64,000 nucleotides of DNA from Armigeres subalbatus (taxonomy: Eukaryota > Arthropoda > Insecta > Diptera > Culicidae), in NCBI RefSeq assembly GCF_024139115.2, contig NC_085141.1, forward strand, positions 378,726,995-378,790,994, read 5' to 3'. A model generated the notes under the pieces. That model saw only the letters and a program-made list of their open reading frames with translations. It was not told the DNA's origin and ran no database searches. Positions 1 through 9,262 of this stretch are shown here, piece by piece. A program made the translations under genes and the position numbers. Position 1 is the stretch's first letter. The number at the start of each line of letters is the position of its first letter.

Positions 1-1207
1 CTCTTGAAAGGAGGCTTCCGAGCCTCTTGAAAGGAGGCTTCCGAGCCTCTTGAAAGGAGGCTTCCGAGCCTCTTGAAAGGAGGCTTCCGAGCCTCTTGAA
101 AGTAGGCTTCTGGGCCTCTTGAAAGAAAGCTTCCGAGCCTATTTAAAGGGGGCTTCTGAGCTTTTATTGAAAGGAGGCTTCCGAGCCTCTTGAAAGGAGA
201 CTTCCGAGCCTCTTGAAAAAAAGTTTCCGAGCCTCTTGAAAGGAGGCTTCCGAGCATCTTGAAAGGAGGCTTCCGAGCCTCTTGAAAGGAGGCTTCCGAG
301 CCTCTTGAAAGGAGGCTTCCGAGCCCCTTGAAATAAGGCTTCTGAGCCCCTTGAAAAAAGGCTTCTGAGCCTCATGAAAGGAGGCTTCTGAGCCTCTTGA
401 AAGGAGGCTTCCGAGCCTCTTGAAAGGAGGCTTCCGAGCCTCTTGAAAGGAGGCTTCCGAGCCTCTTGAAAGGAGGCTTCCGAGCCTCTTGAAAGGAGGC
501 TTCCGAGCCTCTTGAAAGGAGGCTTCCGAGCCTCTTGAAAGGAGGCTTCCGAGCCTCTTGAAAAGGCTTCCAAGCCTCTTGAAAGGAAGCTTCTGAGCCT
601 ATTTAAAGGAGGCTTCTGAGCTTTTATTGAAAGGAGGCTTCCGAGCATATTGAAAGGAGGCTTCCGAGCCTCTTGAAAGGAGACTTCCGAGCCTCTTGAA
701 AGGAGACTTCCGAGCCTCTTGCAAGGAGGCTTCCGAGCCTCTTGAAAGTAGGCTTTCGAGCCTATTGAAAGGTGGCTTCCGAAAATCGTGAAAGACTGTC
801 AAGTCTCTTGAAAGGAGGCTTCCGAGCCTCTTGAAAGGAGGCTTCCGAGCCTCTTGAAAGGAGGCTTCCGAGCCTCTTGAAAAAAAGGCTTTCAAGCCTC
901 TTGAAAGGAAGCTTCTGAGCCAATTTAAAGGAGGCTTTTGAGCTTTTATTGAAAGGAGGCTTCCGAGCATCTTGAAAGGAGGCTTCCGAGCCTCTTGAAA
1001 GGAGGCTTCCGAGCCTCTTGAAAGGAGGCTTGCGAGCCTCTTGAAAGGAGGCTTCCGAGTCTTTTGAAAGGAGGCTTCCGAGCCTCTTGAAAGAAGGCTT
1101 TCAAGCCTTCTTTTCAAATGCTGAGAAGCGTCCTTACAAGCCTCCTTTCAAGAGGCTCGGAAGCCTTATTTCAAGAGGCTCGGCTCTTGAAAGAAGGCTT
1201 CCGAGTG
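1..1207 (-). repeat. 23-bp tandem array A
   Basis: About 50 head-to-tail copies of a 23-bp unit with core GAGGCTTCCGAGCCTC, spaced by a CTTGAAAG segment. It continues beyond the left edge of the window. A marked variant (a 'TATTTAAAG' unit followed by a 'CTTTTATTGAAAG' unit) recurs near 140-185, 600-645 and 920-965. These spacings are about 20 and 14 units, which indicates higher-order copying. Because 23 is not a multiple of 3, all frames cycle through the same stop-free peptide on the minus strand; these open frames are not treated as genes. Near 1,104-1,182 some units are inverted. Confidence 0.95.
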
Positions 1208-1745
1208 CGCGAGCTCGAGCGGTTAGTTTTCTGGAAAACAGTCATCACAATTTGAAAAATAAAACACTTGAATAATTCTGATGTGACTTGCTAACTCTAA
1301 GTCCAAAATCCGACTCTCTTCTTTATTTACAAAAACGTTATTTATAACTACTGGCTATTGTTCACAATTTTTCTCTCATTTTCAATAATGTTGCAGAATG
1401 TTGCACGCTACCTACATTTACTCTCATGTGACATTCTGCTCCGAGATCATTCGTACTCTCTAAATAAACAATTATTTAATAATTGAGTCAGCTACTATTT
1501 CTAGGCCAGCTTGTAACGATAAAGTGTTGACCGACATGGGCTTTCCTAGGAATCCCAGTTCTAGCATACAACAATCAGTTTGCCGCAGTACCTCTTCTCA
1601 AGAAAAAGGGAGATTTCTACGCTCGGGTTTTAAATTTAGGCACCACTCAAATATTCTCTCTAGCCTTCCAAACAGTAGTGAACGGAGTATGAGAAGTATG
1701 GGTCCCGCAAAGTGAGATGGCTCACTCCTCAGCGATATGGTTCGC
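1208..1745. other. unassigned sequence after array A
   Basis: AT-rich sequence with no convincing coding frame, RNA gene or repeat that I can identify. Confidence 0.4.
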
Positions 1746-2168
1746 ACCAGAGTCTATTATATAGAGTTGCGCAAAGAGGATCTTCTTACTCTTATTCTGA
1801 ATGATGCTCTTGTTATTATGTTGAAAACTTTCATTTTTGTTCAACCCTTCAAGTGACTTCACGGGAGTGATCACTTCTAAAGCTTTTTAATTCGATAACC
1901 AAAGTCACCTACAGAGTGCAAACACGTGAGTTTCTTGTTGCAACTTTATTGGGGGTGTATTGAAGTTTTTTGAAGCTGTTTCTAGAACAAATCTAATACA
2001 TTTCAATTCATGAGTTTTAATTCGCCATAATAATCATCAGGCGATAACAATACTTCCGCCTTACCAACAATCATTTGTTTACTTTGCTCGATAGGTAGAC
2101 GGTTTGACAGTTCAATAGGTAGATTTGGCTTCACTCTTTGCGTAACTCTATATATAATAGACTCTGGT
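1746..2168. repeat. short inverted-repeat pair (possible MITE)
   Basis: Arms at 1,746-1,778 and 2,134-2,168 are inverted copies: ACCAGAGTCTATTATATA, then a TA indel, then GAGTT(G/A)CGCAAAGAG. They enclose about 355 bp with no clear ORF. The arms resemble terminal repeats of a small non-autonomous element. No target duplication was recognised, so the boundaries and class are uncertain. Confidence 0.5.
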
Positions 2169-3895
2169 TCGCACTTAGGATTGCGGTCCATACAGTGAGC
2201 TGAAATGCGGGAATAAGATCTTCGGATCGGGTTGTAACTGGCATATGATGAGTTGCCGTTTCGGATCTGCAAAGCAGATATTCCTGCATTGTAGATTCCT
2301 TTGTTCTCCATTCGTTTTCGGGCCTGAGATGAGGCAAACTACAAGGCTCGAACAATCACTTTTGTGAAGGCAAGCCAGTTAGACCAGCCGACTGCAAGTA
2401 AGAGTAGTGTTTGGAAGTGTTGAGGAAAACGTAGTAGTTATTGGAAGTTATTAAATAACTGAATACCAGATTAGATCCGTGACCGAGAAGAAAAGAACGT
2501 TCTTAATTCCAACCGGATTGAACAAAAATCGTCAAAGTTGTCAAAAAAGCATAAGGTGAGCCTAAAGTAATATTTTGTGAAATTAAAAGAAATTAATTTC
2601 GTTGTTGGGTAGCTTTCCCTTCAACGAAGGGTTTTTCTTTAGGGTTTTGAAAGCCCCAAGTGCCACGGAAGTTTTGCGGTGACGGATCTGTAGTTCTTCG
2701 TCAAGGTGGTCACCAGCATCCGGTGAAGGCGTGAGAAGGCCCTTGAGACTCATCATAGTAGGACTCACCAGCTTTCCTGCGGCCTATGATCATCTCACGA
2801 CTGACTCAAGCTCTCGAATCGACAGTCCTATGCAAGCAACCCACCAGGAGCATCCGAGTTATTCGCATCTCACGACACCCTCAGACTCCCGCTCCGACGG
2901 TCGCAGTCAGGACGTTTGGTCGTCCAAGTATAGAACTCAAAGCACTAAGCTGTCTGCTCAGTTCCTATACCGCTCATCGCACTATCTCGCCCTCTCCGAA
3001 TCCTCGACGTGGAGGCGTCGAAGTTCCCCGTATCGTCTGTGCCAAGAAAGCATTGTGTTCTCCAGCTCTCCTCTGTAGTGAGTGACGAATATTGGTGATG
3101 GTTAGTCGGACCGACGATACCAATTACTGATTCTCTCCGTGAGTGATCATCGTGTGGACCCTTCGCGACCCTCGTCGTTGAGTTGGACTGAGACGGGTCT
3201 CCGTCGTTCTCGATTATCGACAAGCGAGGTTGGACGCCGTCTTCTCCGAGTTGCCTCGCAACACATTCCACGAATCGTCGGTGTTGGTTGTCATATACAC
3301 GACTACGCCGCATGCAACACAACTCGTCGTCGTTTCGGCAGATGCAGCAACATCGAACGGCGCCCATCGTACGTAGTAGGGAAATGATACTTGCAAGTAA
3401 GTTAGTTAGATTCCTTTGAGCTCAAAGTAGGAACTCCCCCAAACCAAGAAATTTGTAAAACCTATGTAGGAAATTATAAGCATGCTGCCTTTTTGAAATT
3501 GATATTCTATCCTTTTACTTTTTTTAAATTTAATTCGAATATCTTTTTCCCGGTTTGTGACTTGGTTCGCTTCCGTTTGGGTTGATCAGAGACAATCGAG
3601 TGTTTGAGCCACTTAGTAAACTCGCCCTAGAACAGAGTCTTATAGCCGGACCTGTAGAAAGCGTCAGCAGTCTCTCTAACCCGAGAGTGGCGCTTAAGCT
3701 GCTGTACGTTGTGTGCACAACACAAACGTTTCAAGCTTATTCGCCAAGTTTTGCTTATACTTAAATATCCGTTGTTTATTTTCAACAGCGGTTGCTATTT
3801 GATAAACATAAATCTTTCCTTTTGTTCGTTTATATGACATACTTTAAAAAAAAAAGAAAAATGATGATTATTGCATGGCGTTTAGGGTCGCTACA
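2169..3895. other. unassigned, possibly decayed retroelement leader
   Basis: The stretch 2,580-3,400 is less AT-rich than its surroundings and has several short overlapping open frames on both strands. On the minus strand at 2,945-3,367 there is a cysteine-rich start (CCCICRNDDELCCM) followed by HRRFVECV. Together with a neighbouring frame this hints at a broken C-x2-C...H-x2-C finger, such as occurs at the N-terminus of some BEL/Pao Gag proteins. No protease or reverse transcriptase sequence is nearby and I saw no LTR pair, so this is a weak guess. I could not assign 3,400-3,895. Confidence 0.25.
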
Positions 3896-4710
3896 CCGAG
3901 CATCTTGAAAGGAGGCTTCTGAGCCTATTGAAAGGAGGCTTCCGAGCCTTTTAAAATGAGGCTTCCGAGCTTCTTGAAAGGAGATTTCCAAGCCTTTTGA
4001 AAGGAGACTTCCAAGCCTTTTGAAAGCAGACTTCCAAGCCTCTTGAAAGGAGACTTCCGAAGTTCTTGAAAGGAGGCTTCCGAGCCTCTTGAAAGGAGGC
4101 TTCCGAACTTCTTGAAAAGAAGCTTCCAAGCCTCTTGAAAAAAGGCTTTCGATCCTCTTGAAAGAAGGCTTCCGATCCTCTTGAAAGGAGGCTTCCGAGC
4201 CTCCTAAAAGACGCTTCCCAAACCTCCTGAAAGGAGGCTTCCGAGCCTCTTGAAATATGGCTTTCGAGCCTCTTGAAAGGACGCTTCTCAGTATTTGAAA
4301 AGAAGGCTTCCAAGTCTCTAGAAAAAAATCTGAATCTCTTGATAAAAAGCTTCCGTGCCTTTTTTGCAAGAGGTTTTCGAGTCCTTTCAAATAAGAATTC
4401 TTGATTTCCGAGGTTTTCAAGCAGCTTGAAAGGAAGCTTCCAAGCCTCTTGAAAGGAGGCTTTCGAGCCTCTTAAAACAAGGCTTCATGCTTCTTGAAAG
4501 GAGGCTTCCGAGCCTTTTGATATGAGGTTTCTGACCCTCTTGCCGGGAGGCTTCCGAGCCTCTAGTCAGGAAGTTTTCGATCCTATTGACAGAAGGTTTC
4601 CAAGCCTGCTGCGAAAGGAGCCTCTTGAAAGGAGTCTTCTTGTAGCGAAGCTACTGAGCTTTGCGGAAAAAAGGCCTTCATGTCTCTCAACTGGAGGCTT
4701 CTGAATCTTT
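3896..4710 (-). repeat. 23-bp tandem array B, degenerate
   Basis: About 35 copies of the same 23-bp unit as array A and in the same orientation, but with many substitutions (CTTCCAAGCC, CTTTCGAGCC, CTTCCGATCC). Decay is strongest toward the right end (4,500-4,710), as expected at an array edge. A unit near 4,268-4,300 shares a diagnostic 'ACGCTTCTCAGTATTTGAAAAG' type variant with an inverted unit of array A. Confidence 0.9.
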
Positions 4711-5220
4711 ATATTCTAGATTTTAGTTTAGAAGCATATTATTCAACATTTTGTCTTGATCAGGTATATTGCATTGAAGGTTTTTTTCAAATTGCTCATT
4801 GGCCGTTTTGTCCTTTTCGTCTTTTGTCCCACAGTCCTTCGTTTATTGTACTGCTTAAGGTGAACAGGATTCAAAAGTCTTTGACTGACTTTGATTTGAC
4901 TGATCGCTATTCATATTAAAAAAAAACATTAAAACATTAGGAATAAGTTTGTTTGGAATTGTAATACATACGCCATTAAGCATTTTTGCTCGAGGTACCC
5001 CCTGAGGCGGAGAGAGTAATCCGCTGTTGGGCTTCAGTCAGTTCTAATAAAAAATTAAAAAAATTTAAATTTAAAAATTGAGCCTTAATGGCTTTTTATC
5101 GTTTGATGGACTTTCTAGATTTATATATAAATCATCTCGAAAAACTTTCCACCAATAAGCCAGCTTTATTGAAGCTTTTGATTATCAACTTTAAACTTTA
5201 CCAAAACCCAGAAAAAATCA
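4711..5220. other. unassigned spacer
   Basis: AT-rich DNA without recognisable genes. The segment at 4,985-5,060 (CTCGAGGTACCCCCTGAGG...) looks like part of a dispersed repeat, but I cannot name it. Confidence 0.3.
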
Positions 5221-5240
5221 TGAGACATAGAAAATAAATC

Positions 5241-5256
5241 GATTCTTTTCAGGACC
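5241..5256 (+). promoter_or_regulatory. histone-like 3' stem-loop, degenerate copy
   Basis: GATTCTTTTCAGGACC keeps the TTTC loop and the 3' stem strand AGGACC but has a mismatch in the 5' strand. It is followed 16 nt later by a purine-rich GGGAAAAA. Confidence 0.45.
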
Positions 5257-5807
5257 ATAATTATATTCTGGGAAAAATTCAGCTGAAGAAGAAGAAAAGG
5301 AAAAGAAAATTTACCCTGGACGAACTTTCTTCAAAGTACCAAACATAATCGCTTGACGTAATCATGGCGTCATGTACCGGTCCAAGTGATGGCCTTCGGC
5401 GAAAAATGAAAATTTTGTCGCATGTTTCAGTCTTTAACTTTATTGCCATACGTGATTCAAAAGACGCATTTTATACAAGAAAAGTTTGATCCGAGCTGAT
5501 TTTTCTTCAAAGTGCAAATCTAATTGGTTGGCGATTGCACAAAGGTGCCGTCAGTAGCAAAATCACAAGCGCGCGTCGGAAGGAGACGATGCAATAAATT
5601 CGCATGTTGACTGAAGTATATTTGATGGCGTCAGTATCAGTCCGAGTGGCGGCCGTCGGCAGCTGATAGCTGCAGAAAAATTGTTCACTATGTTGGCGTC
5701 TTCATCGATTTGACTGACGTGGGCGAAAAGTGAAACTGTCTCGCAAGATTCTGACTTTGGTTTTGTTACGATGAGCGATTGAAAATGCGCATTATTGAAA
5801 ACAAATC

Positions 5808-5823
5808 GGTTCTTTTCAGGACC
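5808..5823 (+). promoter_or_regulatory. histone mRNA 3' stem-loop-like element
   Basis: GGTTCTTTTCAGGACC is a 6-bp stem (one G-U pair) with loop TTTC. It is preceded by an A-rich flank (ACAAATC) and followed by ACCA. This matches the metazoan histone stem-loop consensus GGYYCUUUUCAGRRCC with ACCA. About 14 nt downstream lies CTAGAGAAGA, resembling a histone downstream element that pairs with U7 snRNA. In histone mRNAs this hairpin binds SLBP and directs cleavage without polyadenylation. Whether this copy is functional is not known. Confidence 0.6.
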
Positions 5824-6023
5824 ACCATTTTATACTAGAGAAGATTGATACGATAAATTTCCTTCAAAGTACAGGAAAAAGTGCAGCAAAGTACAGTGAA
5901 GCAAATTGTCGGGTGGCAAATCGTCAAGGCGTTAGTAGCAGCCAAAACATATTTTCTCGTAAGATTCTAATTTTGTTTTTGTTGTGGTTAGGGATTGAAA
6001 AGGCGCATTATTGATAATGAATC

Positions 6024-6060
6024 GGTCTTTTACAGGACCATTATTTTACACAAGAGAAAG
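6024..6060 (+). promoter_or_regulatory. histone-like stem-loop with downstream purine element
   Basis: GGTCTTTTACAGGACC (6,024-6,039) retains a shortened GGTC/GACC stem. It is followed 11 nt later by CAAGAGAAAG (6,051-6,060), a good match to the purine-rich histone downstream element. The loop is mutated relative to the copy at 5,808. Confidence 0.5.
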
Positions 6061-6075
6061 TAGCAGCCAAATAAA

Positions 6076-7949
6076 ATTTTCTCGCATGAAGCTAAGGTAA
6101 TCTTGAAGTATCTAAATCATTAAAATAGATCCCATTTCGTGGTCGTTAGTCTTTCACCCAGCAAACCTTAACCCTACCTCCTCGAAAAGGCAACTCCTGT
6201 CTCCTTTAACTCTCTTAATCACCTTTAACGACTGTTGTAGCAAAAAGTGGCATCCACATCGCGGATCGATTAAACTTGATTGTCAAACCGATCCCAGTGA
6301 CTCCTCGTAAAGAAAATGAATAACTATTTTACATTCAGCGAGAAACCAAAGTTATTTAAGAATACATTTGAAGCTTCATTAGTAATCGACTATTTACTTA
6401 ATTCTTACTCTATCGTATGTTATCTGTAATCGTTCCTCTGGCTTATATTTCCACAAACACAAATACAAAATTAGATAATCAGCACATTATTAGTTGTAAT
6501 ATAAACAGAATACATTGTTCTTATATGGGGATGCTCCGCGGTGGAGATTGGTACTCGGTTTTTAATGGCTTTTCGGCAAAGTTGAGCATTAAGTGGGCTT
6601 GTTGTGTGTGGGAGAAAGTAGGAGGTTGAGCGTTCGAGCCGCTCCAAGACACGGGGATGCTTTTTGCTAAAACAATATGAATCTGTCCATTTCCAAAATA
6701 TGCGCTATGCACAGTCAATATATTTAACAAAAATGTATTCAGCACTCACCTTAATGGCGGTTCGACTTGTTTTGTCCATAGGTTCTGGTTTGTGATATCG
6801 AAGACGCTCTGAAGGGCGTCGGATTTAATGATTTGCTCATCGGTTTCGATTTGATATGTCGAGACATTCTGGAATTTGGATCTTGATCTTTAACTTTGAA
6901 AATGTTGAGCACTCCTCCTTTACCCATCTGAAATATTATTTCACTAATAATTATAATAGTAGGTAACAACTTTTGAACCAAGTCTTTGGTCGAAAAAAAT
7001 AAAATAAATTAAGACATTGGAAAACCATTCTACCAACAGGGGATATTTCATACTACGGATATGCGAAGCTGTCTCTTCTGAAGATGCTATTTATAGTTAA
7101 ATTTGCAAACGATAAAAGCCACTTCATGTTAAACTGGAGACCTATCAAATAAAAGCTCATTCAGTTTACCCCAATCATTATACAATTCAGTATGCCTCCA
7201 TCCGAGGGGCGAATCACATCAATCAAATATTCACCATTCTTAACAGTCCCTGTATGGAGCCACTGCCGGTTCCGGATCCACCGACTTTGAGCGGACTTCA
7301 AATGAAATAGGCGAAAAAGAAATTATTCATTCATGAAACATCTGCCCGTCAAATCCAGATCGGGTTTCAGCTTTTCTCTATCATCCAGCAGACGAGCGAA
7401 CGTTCAACACTTTTTTTTCCACGCGAAAATGTGAGGGCGAGCGAACGAAATGATATTAATATTATCATCGATGCTCGTTTCTTATCCGTTTCCGGCGGGG
7501 GTGGAAACCTCTTCATTCTAAAGGATAGAGTGGTTTTCAAATTTTCGCCAAACCGCAAACGTGCGTTGGAAAGTTTGCCGCAGAAATATCCGCCCGGGCA
7601 TCAGCATCGCGATGATGAGGATGAAGAAGATATGAATATTTTCTCAACCGGCGAGGCACTGATTATATGAATTTGATTGGAATGTGATCCGGATGTGAAT
7701 CTGGATTCTGGGGCTGATGGGGAGGTTGAATCCGATGCGCGTGGCATGATTATGTATTTGATTGCGGCTGGCTGGCTGCCGGATGGTGGATAATGGCGTA
7801 AAACTGAATTTGCAATGAGTTGCCAGAGGGTGGGTGATTGAGCGTACCAAGCAGAAAGATATGGAAATGGTGAAGTTTAAAGCAGCTGCTAGAGTAAAAT
7901 TCTTGCTGCTGTTTTCAATTTAAGAGGGCGTAATACATAAAATAGATTT
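6076..7949. other. unassigned, mostly single-copy-looking DNA
   Basis: No array, TIR pair or transposon protein recognised. Short open frames (for example 7,431-7,670 on + and 7,644-7,850 on -) overlap on opposite strands and show no family resemblance. It could be intergenic or intronic host DNA. Confidence 0.4.
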
Positions 7950-8045
7950 TCACATTTATCAACTACGAGTTTTCTAAGCCAAGTTACAATTTTGAGATCG
8001 TGTATCCAATACTTTATGCTCATGGGAAGTCCAGAATAATTTCAA
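7950..8045. repeat. diverged SINE-tail-like fragment
   Basis: 'ACTACGAGTTTTCTAAGCCAAG', a TTAC..TTTTG tract, then '..TATGCTCATGGGAAGTCCAG' resembles the body of the SINE copy at 44.1-44.3 kb (GAGGTTTCTAAGCCAGGTTACC). No tRNA-like head is seen here. Confidence 0.35.
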
Positions 8046-9165
8046 AACCGCATCTGGATTCAAACGCAGCTATCCGCAACATTCTTTTCTTAGTAATCGA
8101 GCTTCTGATCGATCAGCTCCGAAATTCGCGCATTCTCTCATTTGCAGTTACCATCTCGGCATCAGTTTAATTTGTAGTAAATCTTCCGTGTCATTTCCAC
8201 CCTCGAGATCGGCGAGCTCTTATCTCACCTGACTCCATTACGATTATGGCACAAAATGCGATGAAAATCACCTCCTACCTCTTTACTTATAACCATGCTT
8301 GAACCTCACGATTCGAGATAAATATGCTACGTACGGTGGTTAAGCTGTAACGCTAGATCATAAATTTTCGCCATAATTAGCATACACCTAGCATAGTTTG
8401 CGTATGTGTATGTGGGTATGCGTGTGTGAGTCGGAAAATGTTCATGTGCCAGTCTCAAATGGAATAAAGTTCCACATCGACGGTGTGGTGGAAGCATCTG
8501 GAGGAGGGTTGTAAAGTTTATTGAGCATGGATTCCGCTTTATGATCCGGCGACAGTCAAATGTGCACCTTTCCTAATTCCGGATTTTCGTCGCGTCGTCG
8601 TCTGCGGATCTGCTAGGAAAGCATATAGTATGGCAATTGGCCATCATTAATAAAACATTAGTTCAATTGCAAATTGTGTACCGGAAAGTTTTGCGGGTGA
8701 GCAAAAGATTCGAATACAAAAAAATTAAGCGGTGAATATTTTATGAACGGTTTCCATTGTTAAGGGTATGCTGTTTTTCTTCTATGCTGGAAACTGAATT
8801 TGAATTATCCGTGTCAATTGGTCAAATGTTCTTCGGAAACCTTGGAAAAATTACAATTTCAAAAAATCCCCTCGACAGGACTGGGCGTCAAATCTGCCAC
8901 CGCAGGCTTAGTGATATCATGCCTTTACCTATTAGGCTGTTTGAAGTCATGAGTTGTTATGGTGTATCTCCTGTAAATGAAAAGTTGAAAACAACGAATT
9001 ATTTAAAATAGGATCACTCCTTGATTACCAAAGATTTCTGAGTTATTTATGCCTGTCGTAAAATTCAGCAAACCCGACCATTGTATTATTAAATTTTTAC
9101 GGATTTTTTAAATTATCCGCTAAACAGGTACTTGAAATGGAGTTTATTGCAGTTCAAACTCTGCA
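8046..9165. other. unassigned DNA with a short TG-rich microsatellite
   Basis: No coding signal. A (TG/TATG)-rich microsatellite lies at about 8,399-8,433. The 84-codon frame at 8,757-9,011 has no recognisable motif. Confidence 0.4.
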
Positions 9166-9262
9166 CATTAAATCTTCTATATACAAGAAAATGAATTTCT
9201 ATCTGTCTGACCGTTATAGACTCGGAAACTACTGAACCGATCGGCGTGAAAATTTGTATGCA
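9166..9262 (+). mobile_element. Helitron-like 5' terminal segment
   Basis: Starts AATCTTCTATATAC and continues ATGAATTTCTATCTGTCTGACC, then TATAGACTCGGAAACTAC, TGAACCGATCGGCGTGAAAA. This 'TCT(A)TATA...actactgaaccgat' pattern is typical of the 5' ends of insect Helitrons and related repeats. A second copy is at about 35,470-35,560. The 23-bp array begins directly after it. Confidence 0.45.

Larger units (their letters stand above)
5221..6075 (+). repeat. diverged repeats carrying histone-type 3' ends
   Basis: At least four related segments contain a TTCTTCAAAGTAC-type stretch, a GATTGAAAATGCGCATTATTG-like lead and then 'CTTTTCAGGACCA'. Stem-loop-bearing segments are at 5,241, 5,808 and 6,024. 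A fourth, near 5,458-5,490, has lost its stem. Spacing is about 215-350 bp. No histone coding sequence is visible, so this appears to be a repeat that captured or descended from a histone gene 3' flank. Confidence 0.6.

Noticed and set aside
2583..3400. BEL/Pao Gag gene
   Set aside because: Only a weak cysteine pattern on the minus strand, no LTRs, protease or RT nearby. Kept as a low-confidence note.
1..4710. CRISPR array
   Set aside because: The 23-bp repeats are contiguous, with no unique spacers and no cas-like genes, and the genomic context is an animal genome.
5221..6075. A histone gene cluster
   Set aside because: No histone protein can be read in any frame. Only the 3' processing signals are recognisable.
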